Shown in pieces: positions 16,928 to 25,933 of a DNA stretch of 64,000 nucleotides. The notes under the pieces were generated by a model that ran no database searches, was not told the DNA's origin, and worked only from the letters and a program-made list of their open reading frames with translations. This DNA is from Peribacillus frigoritolerans_B. GTDB lineage: Bacteria > Bacillota > Bacilli > Bacillales > DSM-1321. Each line of letters opens with the position of its first letter. Position 1 is the first letter of the stretch. The stretch covers positions 1 to 64,000 of the forward strand of contig NZ_JBIWES010000010.1 of assembly GCF_044762665.1 (NCBI RefSeq), in the 5' to 3' direction. Made by a program: the position numbers and the translations under genes.

Positions 16928-17310
16928 ACCGTATGTGACAGAAAAACACTTAGAATCAAGGAGCAGTTTTTAACGCATTAACAATAAATGAGGAGGGGAG
17001 ATTTTCATTGTGTATGATAAAAATATAAAGAGGCATGAAAGGGGAAACAGGTATGACCTATTTATGAAAAACAAACCAGTAACAAGAGTGTTTTAAGGAA
17101 AAGAAGTAATTTCTAGGATTAACATACATGTGGAAAAAGAGGAATTTACCGTTTGTTAGGACACAATAGCGTTTGTGAAAATAATACTGAGTAAGATAAT
17201 TGCAAATCCACTTTTATCCATTTGTCTTTGGTTAAGATGAAAGCTGTGTGACTAGTATAAAACAGCAAATAACTACCGATAAAATATGAATAGAGGAGAG
17301 GAATATCTTT

Positions 17311-18411
17311 ATGAAAAAGCATTGTCAGATTACATCTGTAAAAGCAGAGTCCACTCAAAATGTATCTAGTTCGTTACAAACAAGTACCCAACGAGATCGT
17401 ACTTCTGTTAAGCAAGCAATGCGGGATACACTACAACTTGGATACCCTGGAATACTTGCTAAAATTTATAAGGGTGGAAGAACGTGGAGTTATGCCGCTG
17501 GCATAGCGGATCTGAGAACCAAGAAGCCGATGAAAACAGATTTTCGCTTTCGCATTGGTAGTACGACGAAGACATTCATTGCAACAGTGCTACTTCAATT
17601 AGCTGGAGAGAACCGCTTGAATCTGGACGACTCCATTGAAAAATGGTTGCCTGGTGTCATTCAAGGAAACGGATATGATAGTAACCAGATTACTATCCGG
17701 CAGATATTGAATCATACAAGTGGTATCGCTGACTACATAAAGTCAAAAGACTTTGATATTAAAGATACAAAAAAATCGTATACAGCTGAAGAATTCGTAA
17801 AGATGGGGATTTCTCTTCCCCCAGACTTTGCTCCAGGAAAGGGCTGGTCTTATTCAAACACAGGATACGTATTACTGGGTATCCTTATTGAAAAAGTAAC
17901 TGGAAACAGCTATGCGGAAGAGGTTGAAAATCGGATTATTGAACCGCTTGAATTGTCGAATACATTCCTACCTGGCAATTCAACGGTTATTCCAGGCACC
18001 AAGCATGCCCGTGGATATGAAAGATATGACGGAGAAAGTGAGCTAAAAGACGTTACTTATTCTAACCCAGGTAGCTCGGATGGAGATATGATTTCTACTG
18101 CTGACGATTTAAACAAATTTTTCTCTTACTTACTCAGTGGCAAATTACTGAAGGAACAGCAACTAAAACAAATGCTTAATACAGTTCCTACAGGAATAGA
18201 AGAAATCAATGGATATGGTCTTGGAATCTATGAAATTAAGCTTCCAAATCACGTCTCGATATGGGGGCACGCAGGCGGTGTTCCAGGGTTTTCTACTTTT
18301 GCTGGAGGCTCACTTGGAGGCAAGCATACATTGGCCATCAATTTGAATGGCCATAAAACTAATCATTCTGATCCTTTTAAAAATATTTTACTTGCTGAAT
18401 TTAGCAAGTAG
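17311..18411 (+). CDS. ADP-like serine hydrolase, copy 2, lacking the signal-peptide core
   Basis: The protein is nearly identical to copy 1 after its first residues. Catalytic motifs are kept (S-T-T-K, Y-S-N, H-A-G in place of H-K-G). Compared with copy 1, exactly 60 bases are missing after codon 9, removing residues 10-29, which are the hydrophobic core of the signal peptide, so the N terminus now reads MKKHCQITSVKAESTQNVSS. The frame is intact. The product is probably not exported and would stay in the cytoplasm. The upstream 300 bases match copy 1, so it is probably transcribed in the same way. Confidence 0.8.
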   Translation: MKKHCQITSVKAESTQNVSSSLQTSTQRDRTSVKQAMRDTLQLGYPGILAKIYKGGRTWSYAAGIADLRTKKPMKTDFRFRIGSTTKTFIATVLLQLAGENRLNLDDSIEKWLPGVIQGNGYDSNQITIRQILNHTSGIADYIKSKDFDIKDTKKSYTAEEFVKMGISLPPDFAPGKGWSYSNTGYVLLGILIEKVTGNSYAEEVENRIIEPLELSNTFLPGNSTVIPGTKHARGYERYDGESELKDVTYSNPGSSDGDMISTADDLNKFFSYLLSGKLLKEQQLKQMLNTVPTGIEEINGYGLGIYEIKLPNHVSIWGHAGGVPGFSTFAGGSLGGKHTLAINLNGHKTNHSDPFKNILLAEFSK

Positions 18412-18520
18412 GCAAAAAGGAAAACCGGATAAATTTTGTCATAGTTTTTATAGTTAAAAATATGCCTTTCTGGTTCAAAAAACAACTTACTCTAAAATAT
18501 TTTTTTGAATAAAGCAAGTT

Positions 18521-18698
18521 CTTAAGTTGATAGGCATGAGGTCCCGCCACGTCGCCATAAAACTAGGGCCTTGAAGTATCCCCTAAACGAAATTTTGTTT
18601 CTCTACAGGTAGTCACTTTAAGATGCCAGTTCATTTTTTTTCCTTTTTCTTTCTTTAATTGATGAGTGTGGGGGAGCACCCATCGCTATCAACTTAAG
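18521..18698. mobile_element. Two IS231-like ends flanking a short spacer
   Basis: CTTAAGTTGATAGGCATG (18521-18538) is the right end of the adp cassette. CATCGCTATCAACTTAAG (18681-18698), after GGGGGAGCACC, is a left end facing away from it. The DNA between (18539-18680) has no gene. In the wider gene-free stretch 18412-18841 the only other item I see is a short esterase remnant (18761-18815). Confidence 0.5.
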
Positions 18699-18760
18699 AG
18701 ATTTTAATACTCGTAATTAAGTACCAAAAAACATTACCCTTTCTAATCTAGTTTAACCGA

Positions 18761-18815
18761 GGAATCATATTTGTTTTCGAAACGTGTCCATTATGTCCCC
18801 AAACTATGGAGTTTG
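18761..18815 (-). pseudogene. Fragment of an erythromycin-esterase-like gene
   Basis: One minus-strand frame encodes NSIVWGHNGHVSKTNMIP, aligning with TIVWAHNGHISKTNMLP of the intact gene at 9959-11308. Only this conserved patch remains. It does not come from a recent copy of that gene, because the codons differ. Confidence 0.6.
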
Positions 18816-18841
18816 GAGTACCTAAAATTAGGAGAGCGAAC

Positions 18842-18979
18842 ATGTTAATTTCATTATTTGTCGAAAAAGGCTTAGATAAGGAATTGGCTGAAATGATATT
18901 GCAGGCACGAGATTTAGGTATATCATTTGATGAAATTAGAGAATTTTTAAATCAATCCCAATCATTGAGACCTGAATAA
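18842..18979 (+). CDS. SinI-type anti-repressor peptide
   Basis: This 45-residue protein begins MLISLFVEKGLDKELAEMIL and continues QARDLGISFDEIREFLNQ. The pattern (D-x-E-x-x-x-L-I-x-x-A-x-x-x-G-I-x-x-x-E-I-R-x-F-L) is that of SinI, which in B. subtilis sequesters the biofilm and sporulation repressor SinR. AGGAGAGCGAAC precedes the ATG and a strong terminator follows. No SinR-like gene is adjacent, so it would act on a partner encoded elsewhere. Confidence 0.75.
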   Translation: MLISLFVEKGLDKELAEMILQARDLGISFDEIREFLNQSQSLRPE

Positions 18980-18992
18980 GGTCTTTTTTTTT
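18968..18992 (+). terminator. Terminator of the SinI-type gene
   Basis: AGACC and GGTCT arms enclose TGAATAA, which holds the stop codon, and are followed by a run of nine T. Confidence 0.75.
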
Positions 18993-19038
18993 ATTCTTTT
19001 AACTTATTGCACAGTTTGTGTCAACTCTACAATAGGTC

Positions 19039-19370
19039 TTATGCAACTGATATGAACGAAACTGTCAACCCACCACACCCAGTGCTTAATTTTCCGGCCA
19101 TATGCTTATAGCATGTTCTTGCTTCATGTCCGTATTCAATTGCCACATCGATGAATCGAATATCACCTTTTTGTATCTCAAATGCTGCAAGTGTTAATCG
19201 CCTTCGTCTAATATATTCTGAAAGCGATACACCAGAAATTGAAGAAAACATCTTGAAAAATGAAACTCAGAGCAATTAGCTACTTTTGCAATTTCTTTGT
19301 AGTCTATTTCCTCATCCAGACTGTTTTCAATGTAGTCCAATGCATTATTCATTCTTTCTAGCCAATCCAT
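19039..19370 (-). pseudogene. AraC-family regulator, frameshifted and truncated
   Basis: The N terminus, from ATG 19370, reads MDWLERMNNALDYIENSLDE and on to VANCSEFHFS, a typical AraC HTH opening. Near 19255 a one-base loss shifts the frame; the other frame continues FSSISGVSLSEYIRRRRLTL. The second HTH stops after IDVAIEYGHEAR, where the sequence runs into the 45-base repeat shared with 9491-9535. So the gene has a frameshift and has lost its C-terminal part, including any ligand-binding domain. Confidence 0.75.
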
Positions 19371-19537
19371 GGTTTACTCCCTGTCAATTCGTACTTTAAT
19401 ACGATTAGATATTATTTGCCCGACATTACTATCAATCATGCAATCGCTTATTCCAGAAAATGGCCCGATAACAAAAAGACACGCCTTTTTATATGCGCGC
19501 CTCGATTACGGTTAAAGTTTAATTTAAATAGCTGCTT

Positions 19538-20380
19538 TCAAAAATATTTACTATAAAAATCGTGTCTCAACTTTCCACTTAGCTGAGCATATATTTTTGT
19601 GGTCTCACTCTTCTCATGACCAAGCAAGCTTTGGATCACTTCAAGTGGCGCACCGTTATTAATCATATGTGTAGCATAGCTGTGTCGTAATTGATGAGGA
19701 TGTATATTCTTTTTTATCCCAGCACGATTTGATATGCGTTTGATAATATATCTTAGATTATCAATACTCATACGCCTGTTTGGCCTTCTTTCTGAAATAA
19801 ACAAACAGGAATCCTCATCATCTCGCTCATCTAGATACCTTTTTAACTAAATCGAGCAACGGGTATTAAAGTACACTTCCCTTTCTTTATCACCTTTCCC
19901 ATGTACAATGACTGAATTCGTTGAGAAATTAATATCATCACAATTTAATTTTACAACTTCCCCAATACGGCAGCCAGTCGAATACATAAATTCAAATAAC
20001 GCATTCTCCATCGAAGTATGACAAGCTTCCCTAAGATGTTCAATCTCTAGTTCTGAAAGGAATTTTGGAATTCTTTTGCCTAATTTCGGCTCTTTTAATT
20101 TAGCAGCAGGGTTTTTAGGAATAAACCCTTCATCATGTGTCCATTTGAATAGTGATTTAATGCAACGAACCCTGTGTCCTAAACTAGATGGCTTTAAGTG
20201 TTCGCTCGCCTGTATTAGGTACCCTTTTAATTTTTCTGTAGTAAGTTCACCCATATCAATATCACCGAAAAATCGTAATAAGAGATTATATTGAAAACAA
20301 TATGTTTTTAATGTAAGAGGCGAATATCCCTCAATTTTTTTATCAAGTTGATACTTTTCCCAGGCTTCTGATAATAACAT
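19538..20380 (-). pseudogene. XerC/D-like tyrosine recombinase interrupted by an amber codon
   Basis: From ATG 20380 to 19538 one frame of 280 codons is open except for a single TAG at 19847-19849. The N-terminal SAM-like core-binding domain is followed by catalytic Arg in STGCRIGEV, H-x-x-R in HPHQLRHSYATHM, and H plus nucleophilic Tyr in LLGHEKSETTKIYAQL, so all active-site residues are present. The amber codon falls between strands of the catalytic domain (NTRCSI-stop-LKRYLDERDDED), where relatives often have Trp, so TGG to TAG is likely. Unless suppressed, the product is inactive. It sits in the same accessory region as the family A repeats and could once have mobilised DNA here. Confidence 0.85.
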
Positions 20381-20706
20381 TATTCTTTCACTCTCCCATG
20401 TTATAAATCAATCAAACTAGATATTATTATGTTCAAGGAGAGACTTTTTTATACGCAAGTTATTCAACAATCGCAGACAATAACCAATTATCGAACCGTG
20501 AGAACCCTTAAAATACAAGAAAAAAGGCACTTTCTTTACTCAAGAAAAGCGCCCGATTGTGGAAGATTAAAAGCTGTTTAAGGGTTCCCCACTTATTGAA
20601 ACATTAACACTTCATAGGTGGCTAAGAGAAACTTAATAAGAACATTAAAATTATGTTACAATTAACAACGTTGGGTAAAAATGCTAATATTTTAGGGGAT
20701 GATTTT

Positions 20707-21651
20707 TTGAAAAAAATATCAATGTTATTCATTTTATTCGGTATGCTATTTTTTGTAGTAGCATGTACATCAAATAAAACTAATAACGAAATGGAAAGCT
20801 CTGATAATAATGTCACATCTAAAGGTAGTCCAAATAATTTAATTTCCTACTATGAAACAATCAAATTAGAAAATGCCATTGAATCTTCTTTTAACAAAAA
20901 TGTGTTTAAGAAAAAAGGGCATCCAGATGGCTATGATTTAACCATTTCCCGTGCAAATAAAGAAGTCGTTCTCGTGATTAGACCTTACTCCAAGAAAAAC
21001 TTTAATTATTTAAAAGATGACCTTCAAAGCAATATTGAAGAGGTATTACAAACAAAAAAATATGGGGATTATAAAGTGAAAGTTCTTGCTGATTGGAATG
21101 ACACAAATCAAACAGAACGGCAAGAACAAGAGGATAATATTATTCAAGAAGTCGTAAAAGAAATGAAGCAAGTCCATAAAATAGATGTCCTTCTAGGAGG
21201 GGTTATGTTTTCAGCTACTGACGGACGTATTGTTCAGTTAGATTTAATGTTTTATAAAAACGGTAAAGAAGTTATTGAGCCAAATGAGGTTAACAATTTT
21301 TATAAAGAATTTCTTAAGTTAGCTCAAGAAAAAGGATTCAATGTTAAGGATATTCCAATACGTTTTAAATCAAATTTAAAACGAGATTGGGAAATGAAAG
21401 TTATGCCATCAATAGATCAAGGGTTGAAAGAAATAAAGGATCTCAAAGTTACATCTACAACTATAATAGATGATCAGAATCCCATTATTATTAATACTTC
21501 CATAGACAGTACAGATAAAAAAGCTAAAGAAATAGGAAAACGTATTGAAGAACTCACAAATGAATTTTTTCAATATAAACAAATAAAAAAATCATTTCCT
21601 GGCCCTTATGAAATTCATGTTCTAAGTAAAGACAATAAGAAAATAAATTAA
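20707..21651 (+). CDS. Lipoprotein, probably DUF4030 family
   Basis: The start is TTG at 20707 (MKKISMLFILFGMLFFVVAC), spaced after AGGGGATG. An upstream extension has no binding site. The lipobox FVVAC gives membrane anchoring at Cys20. The mature part, about 295 residues, is lysine-rich and charged, with repeated ferredoxin-like strand-helix patterns. The family name is from memory of similar Bacillus lipoproteins and is not certain. A terminator follows directly. Confidence 0.65.
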   Translation: MKKISMLFILFGMLFFVVACTSNKTNNEMESSDNNVTSKGSPNNLISYYETIKLENAIESSFNKNVFKKKGHPDGYDLTISRANKEVVLVIRPYSKKNFNYLKDDLQSNIEEVLQTKKYGDYKVKVLADWNDTNQTERQEQEDNIIQEVVKEMKQVHKIDVLLGGVMFSATDGRIVQLDLMFYKNGKEVIEPNEVNNFYKEFLKLAQEKGFNVKDIPIRFKSNLKRDWEMKVMPSIDQGLKEIKDLKVTSTTIIDDQNPIIINTSIDSTDKKAKEIGKRIEELTNEFFQYKQIKKSFPGPYEIHVLSKDNKKIN

Positions 21652-21658
21652 GCAATAA

Positions 21659-21690
21659 AAAAAGGATCTTCCAATCAAAGATCCTTTTTT
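21659..21690 (+). terminator. Intrinsic terminator
   Basis: AAAGGATCTT and AAGATCCTTT arms with a seven-base loop, then a T-run, just after the lipoprotein gene. Confidence 0.8.
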
Positions 21691-21880
21691 ATTGTATATA
21701 AGATTTATTAAGTAAACTAGCTTGCTTCTAATTGCTATGTTCCTCAACAATCTGGCCCTTTTCTGGAACAATTTTATTAACATTAAACATCTTATTTCTT
21801 GATTTTTGGTTTTGTTTTCCATAGTGGCCCCTGAAATCCAGAATCGTTTCCTTACCCTAAGATTGGCGGGGGTGGGGTGG

Positions 21881-21950
21881 TAGTTGCATAAGAAAAAGCT
21901 GCCTTAAAGACAGCTCCGGTTTCCCATTAGTGGGAAATCCGTTAGTTCCT
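21881..21950 (-). repeat. Family A repeat, terminator of the DUF1259-like gene
   Basis: TTGCATAAGAAAAAGCTGCC, ACAGCTCC and GTTAGTT are conserved. The second palindrome is replaced by TTTCCCATTAGTGGGAAA, itself a hairpin. The last bases contain the stop codon of the gene. Confidence 0.7.
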
Positions 21951-22337
21951 TAACGCTTTTCTGACTTTCCTTGCAAAAACTAATGGATCATCAACAGCTT
22001 CGATATTAACGTAAACCAAATTCGGATTATCGAAAAGCCATTCATTGTGTATGGATGAAACTATTATTCCTTGTTTAAGAATGGAAGCAACGAAATTCTC
22101 GACTTCTTTTTGCAAGAGTGCTACCCTGCCTAGGCACAATGCTCGTCCAGTCTGATTATCTCTGGATTCAAATGAGAAAGAAGAGGTTACTCTAAAACGT
22201 TTTCCTAAAATTTTCACTTTTATTTCATTTCTATTTATGGTTGCCACACATTTGCCACCCGCAAATCCTTCTTGGCCGCCGATAATCCTAGCAAATTTTT
22301 GACAAATTAATTCATCATTAGATGCCAATCTATTCAT
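21942..22337 (-). CDS. DUF1259-like protein
   Basis: The 131-residue protein contains HNEWLFDNPNLVYVNIEAVD and DPLVFARKVRKAL, which resemble the end of DUF1259 proteins; these are of unknown function. No signal peptide is present. The ATG touches GGGAGGAG, so the TTG three codons later may be the true start. Family A-type repeats flank both sides (21881, 22432). Confidence 0.65.
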   Translation of the reverse strand: MNRLASNDELICQKFARIIGGQEGFAGGKCVATINRNEIKVKILGKRFRVTSSFSFESRDNQTGRALCLGRVALLQKEVENFVASILKQGIIVSSIHNEWLFDNPNLVYVNIEAVDDPLVFARKVRKALRN

Positions 22338-22431
22338 CTCCTCCCTAGTATTAATAGGATATGAACTAGTGAATAGATCCGAAACGGATATTTGACATAT
22401 GAATAATGAAAAATTTTTTATAGCTCATTCA

Positions 22432-22494
22432 AACTATCCTGCTTACGTTAGTGAAAAAGCGTTCCTGCTTATTACAGAAACGCACCTGTTATGT
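22432..22494 (-). repeat. Family A-related repeat with different hairpin
   Basis: The outer arm ACTATCCTGCTTACGTTAGT and the end CACCTGTTATG match the family, but the central hairpin is GCGTT...AACGC. It directly follows the 5'-nucleotidase gene. Confidence 0.55.
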
Positions 22495-22501
22495 TTCTCC
22501 T

Positions 22502-24091
22502 TCATTCTTTCAATGAATGGGGAGGATACTTCTGTTGGATATGGCGTATAAGTGCAGTGACAACTTGTGGACCGGATTCTACGAGTCTACCTTGTTCAAA
22601 TGCAGTGAAGTTATCACCGCCTGAAGCTAAATAATTACTAACCGCTACTTCATATTCGTTGTTTGGCTGAATCTCTTGACCCTTCATGTCTTTCAGCTCA
22701 ACAACGCGGCTGCCAATTGGAGCTTTGGGTTCCCAGTCATACGTTAAGCCAACCGTTTGTAACCTATTTTCATAATCTTTCGTCCACTGCTGTTCTAAAG
22801 CAAATTTTATCTGGTCTCCTGTTAAAATTAACTTACTGACATTATGACCCATAGGTACGTTTGTATAGAGGTCTTCTACAGTGATTTCCCCTTTTTTTAA
22901 ACCTTTCCGCATTTCGCCTTGATGGACAAAAGCTATATCTACCCCCATGGCTTCCCGCTCAGATTCTGCAATCATTTTCGCTAATGGGGATTCACCGTTT
23001 GCATCTTGAATTCGTCTGATTTCTTCCGGCATTTCCCCTATTACCTGATTAAAATTGCTTCCCAATCTTTTTCTATATCTATCTAGAAGAGCAACCGTTT
23101 CTTCATCCGGTTTTAGATGATGATGTGAAGTGACAATTATCCTTGCTTGTTTCTTAACAATAATTTTAGAATGTGGGTCGATTTCAAGATTTACTTGAGA
23201 AAAGGCTTTCCCATTAGAATAAGCTTGAACGATCAGTTTACCGGCTGCAACGGTATTAGCATATTCATGGCTGTGACCCGCAAAAATGACATCGACCTCA
23301 TCATCGATTTTTGGAGCCATCTCCACTAAGGCTCCACTGGAAATTGCTCCTGCCTTATCTGATTTAGCTGAATCATGTGCCAGTACAACAATCACTTTGA
23401 TCCCTTTTTCCTTTAAATGCTTAACGGTCCGGTTAATAGCTGAAACTTCATCCGTAATTTCCACTTCTTTTCGATTTTCAGGGGACACATACATGTTGGT
23501 CTCTTTTGTGACCACACCGATAAATCCAATATTAATTCCGTCAATTTGTTTAATAACATACGGTGGTAACAAGGGAGTACCCGACTTTCTGTCGATGATA
23601 TTTGCAGAACTGTAAGAAGTATTGGAACCTTGAAAATATCCTGTTTTTTTATTGAATCCTCCATGAATAAGACGTTTCATTTCATTTACGCCTTCGTCCA
23701 ATTCATGATTTCCAGGTGTCCCGACATCAAAGTGCAGGAGGTTTAAAAATTCAATCGTGGGTTCGTCTTGAAATTGAGAAGAGATCGGAGGACTTCCTCC
23801 TACCATATCACCAGCATGAACAAGTAGTGTATTTGGGTTTTCTTGTTTATATTTTTTTAAATAGGCAGCCAAGTATTCAGCACCGCCTGCCATGGTTCCC
23901 GAAACCATTTGATATTTGTTTAGTTGGCCGTGAAAATCATTAACGCCTAATAATTGTAGTTGAATGTAGCGGTTGGATGTGGAAAGGTTCGTTGTGGAAT
24001 GATTGGATGAGAATGCTGTGATTTTATAAGTTACGAAAATGATGATAAATACCAAGATCAACAAAGAAGTTATGGCCTGAAATTTTGACAA
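22502..24091 (-). CDS. Exported metallophosphatase / 5'-nucleotidase
   Basis: The 529-residue protein has an N-terminal membrane segment (SLLILVFIIIFVTYKI). The calcineurin-like metal site is in LGVNDFHGQL, HAGDMVGG, GTPGNHELDEG, AHDSA and FAGHSHEY. The C-terminal 5'-nucleotidase domain (about 330-500) binds substrate and has NYLASGGDNFTAF. Two-metal hydrolases of this type release phosphate from nucleotides outside the cytoplasm. The exact substrate is unknown. Upstream is a gene-free stretch with no evident operator. Confidence 0.85.
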   Translation of the reverse strand: MSKFQAITSLLILVFIIIFVTYKITAFSSNHSTTNLSTSNRYIQLQLLGVNDFHGQLNKYQMVSGTMAGGAEYLAAYLKKYKQENPNTLLVHAGDMVGGSPPISSQFQDEPTIEFLNLLHFDVGTPGNHELDEGVNEMKRLIHGGFNKKTGYFQGSNTSYSSANIIDRKSGTPLLPPYVIKQIDGINIGFIGVVTKETNMYVSPENRKEVEITDEVSAINRTVKHLKEKGIKVIVVLAHDSAKSDKAGAISSGALVEMAPKIDDEVDVIFAGHSHEYANTVAAGKLIVQAYSNGKAFSQVNLEIDPHSKIIVKKQARIIVTSHHHLKPDEETVALLDRYRKRLGSNFNQVIGEMPEEIRRIQDANGESPLAKMIAESEREAMGVDIAFVHQGEMRKGLKKGEITVEDLYTNVPMGHNVSKLILTGDQIKFALEQQWTKDYENRLQTVGLTYDWEPKAPIGSRVVELKDMKGQEIQPNNEYEVAVSNYLASGGDNFTAFEQGRLVESGPQVVTALIRHIQQKYPPHSLKE

Positions 24092-24361
24092 CTTCCGATC
24101 CCTCCCTCTGGATGTAAATCAAGAATAACTCTTGAATTTTATATCCGTATAAAGGGAGCGTGATTTTTTGTTATATTTTATATAATAATTATTAAATTAA
24201 CCCAGTACATGCATTTCTTTTTAAAAATACTCCTGCGGCTTAACATTTAGAGATCTGTTAAGATTTTGATTAGCTGTAAGGATGTTTAAAAAATTGGCCC
24301 ATAGCACAATAATATAGGCAACGTATGCTTGTCTTTATTCTACCAAAGGAGGAGTACCCAT

Positions 24362-24724
24362 TTGAAGATTTCTTCAATATCGTTCAAAGAACCTCCAGTT
24401 TATCATGAATTCCCTCCCCTCTATGAAGGTTTAGGGCTGCCTGAGTTATCTTCATTCATTCAGCAGCGATTTGAATTTACATATACCTTGGGGAAAGTCG
24501 AAAGAACGGGGCTTGCTAGCATTCGCTTTTATAAACGGCAGGGGGATTTCGAAGTACATATAGCTGATAAGGTGCCAGGAGTGGGACCAATAAAGCTTCG
24601 GAAATTAAAGGGCCTGTTACTGGAGAAAGCCAAAACGGCATTCATCGAAAATATTGAATCCGAACCAGAAAAGCGAAAGGTCTACTACGCTGATTTTCGT
24701 CACCCTCGGAAAGATGCTGAATAA
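24362..24724 (+). CDS. Hypothetical protein, 120 residues
   Basis: TTG at 24362 is chosen because AAAGGAGGAG ends seven bases upstream. The product starts MKISSISFKEPPVYHEFPPL. It is soluble and basic, with VPGVGPIKLRKLKGLLLEKA near the middle. No family is recognised. It is the only plus-strand gene in this part and has no obvious partner. Confidence 0.6.
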   Translation: MKISSISFKEPPVYHEFPPLYEGLGLPELSSFIQQRFEFTYTLGKVERTGLASIRFYKRQGDFEVHIADKVPGVGPIKLRKLKGLLLEKAKTAFIENIESEPEKRKVYYADFRHPRKDAE

Positions 24725-24813
24725 CAATTCGACAAACTGGCACCCGTTTGAGGAAGCTAAATTGATGTATTGTTGATTTTGTTAAAAAGAATGCCTAAAT
24801 TTACTTCCCCTCT

Positions 24814-24836
24814 AAAAAAAGGTTGCCGCAGCAACC
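24814..24836 (-). terminator. Terminator after the small membrane protein gene
   Basis: GGTTGC-TGCG-GCAACC type hairpin with a T-run on the minus strand. Confidence 0.75.
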
Positions 24837-24845
24837 TCCCTTATT

Positions 24846-25031
24846 TTAATAATCCGTTTTATTTTCATTATCCAAATCATCATCAAGAAAAGACTTTTTA
24901 TCTTCTTTCACTCCATACTTTTTTTCAAGAAGTTGACCAATATTTGAATTGTTAATTCCTTTTCTTACTGCTGTTTCAATAACTATATAGAGAATGAATA
25001 ACCCAACAATATAAAATATAATAGCCTTCAC
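24846..25031 (-). CDS. Small single-span membrane protein, 61 residues
   Basis: GTG at 25031 follows GGAGGATTTTTA, the only good start signal. The product has one membrane segment (AIIFYIVGLFILYIVIETAV), then a charged tail of about 38 residues rich in Asp, Glu and Lys. Function unknown. It is a single-gene unit with its own terminator. Confidence 0.6.
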   Translation of the reverse strand: MKAIIFYIVGLFILYIVIETAVRKGINNSNIGQLLEKKYGVKEDKKSFLDDDLDNENKTDY

Positions 25032-25108
25032 TAAAAATCCTCCCAAACTACAATCCGTCACTTCCTTTATTTTACAAAAAAAGCTTATTGAAGTGCCCGA
25101 TTGTTGCA

Positions 25109-25137
25109 TAAAAAAAGGAGCTGCCGATCAGCTCCTT
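25109..25137 (-). terminator. Terminator preceding the small membrane gene, after cwlJ
   Basis: AAGGAGCTG and CAGCTCCTT arms with a T-run on the minus strand, 28 bases after the cwlJ stop. GCCCGATTGTTGCATAA before it resembles the family A outer arm. Confidence 0.75.
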
Positions 25138-25164
25138 GAAATGAAATAATGGCCCCCAGACCTC

Positions 25165-25608
25165 CTAACCGCCGGTATAAACACTTTCACATGTTCCAGG
25201 TTTTGGTTCATAATAACAATGATTTTTAAATTGACCAGCAAAAGGTTGATCGTACCAAGTCGGTGGGCATGGAGCATATGGATTAAAATACCAAAGCGCA
25301 TATTTCCCTGGGTGTTCTCTCCAATAATCCAAATTCTGTTTTGCTAATCTTTTTTCAGCAGTTCTCGCTCTTTGATAAAATACATTACCTTTTTGAACAG
25401 CTTCAAAAGAATAATTTCCTCCTTGTATTTGAAAAATGACTTGTCGAATGGTTCTTAGATCCTTAAAGTCCAAACAATTTGCTTTAAGACGATTAACAAT
25501 TACATTTCCAACATACAACATTCCTTGTAGTCCTTCACCTTCGGCTTCAGCTCTCATCATCCTCGCCATTAAGTCAACATCTGAACTTCGGTAACTTACT
25601 CTTGGCAT
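25165..25608 (-). CDS. cwlJ: Spore cortex-lytic hydrolase CwlJ
   Basis: The 147-residue protein aligns along its length with B. subtilis CwlJ from memory: SDVDLMARMMRAEAEGEG, GNVIVNRLKANCLDFKDLRT and LWYFNPYAPCPPTWYDQPFA. The Glu in RAEAEGEG is the catalytic acid of the Hydrolase_2/SleB-type domain. CwlJ sits in the spore coat without a signal peptide and cuts cortex peptidoglycan during germination. GGGGTG precedes the ATG. No gerQ-like gene is adjacent, although B. subtilis CwlJ needs GerQ. Some Bacillus species have two CwlJ proteins, so this may be a second copy. Confidence 0.88.
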   Translation of the reverse strand: MPRVSYRSSDVDLMARMMRAEAEGEGLQGMLYVGNVIVNRLKANCLDFKDLRTIRQVIFQIQGGNYSFEAVQKGNVFYQRARTAEKRLAKQNLDYWREHPGKYALWYFNPYAPCPPTWYDQPFAGQFKNHCYYEPKPGTCESVYTGG

Positions 25609-25729
25609 TTTTTCACCCCAAATATATCATATAAAAAACAGCCTGCACTAATGTCAGTGTTTATAAAATAAGAATGCTTACTGTTAATAAGAACCTAAAG
25701 ACAGATCAGATCTTCCTTTAATTTAGTAA

Positions 25730-25933
25730 TCACAGAAAAATCGAACCGGCAGAGTAAATCAATAACAAACACATGATTAACCGAAATGACTTGTCATGTT
25801 TAACAAAAAAATCTTTGAACAGCGAGCCGAACCCTGACCACTGAAGAAATGCCATCCACCCTAGAAAAATAGTTAACGCTAAATAGATAGCTACGAATTT
25901 AAGCGATTCATTAAACGGTAAAATAAACAACAA
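25730..25933 (-). pseudogene. C-terminal remnant of a LysE/RhtB-type exporter
   Basis: The 67-residue frame, with TTG start and no binding site, has two membrane segments. Its end, GFGSLFKDFFVKHDKSFRLI followed by MCLLLIYSAGSIFL, resembles the C terminus of LysE/RhtB amino-acid exporters. The 5' part stops exactly where a family B repeat begins (25934), so the repeat probably replaced or accompanied loss of the first two thirds of the gene. Confidence 0.55.

Noticed and set aside
19538..19804. A separate small integrase gene starting at 19804
   Set aside because: It is in frame with the upstream part and only a single TAG separates them, so it is one interrupted gene.
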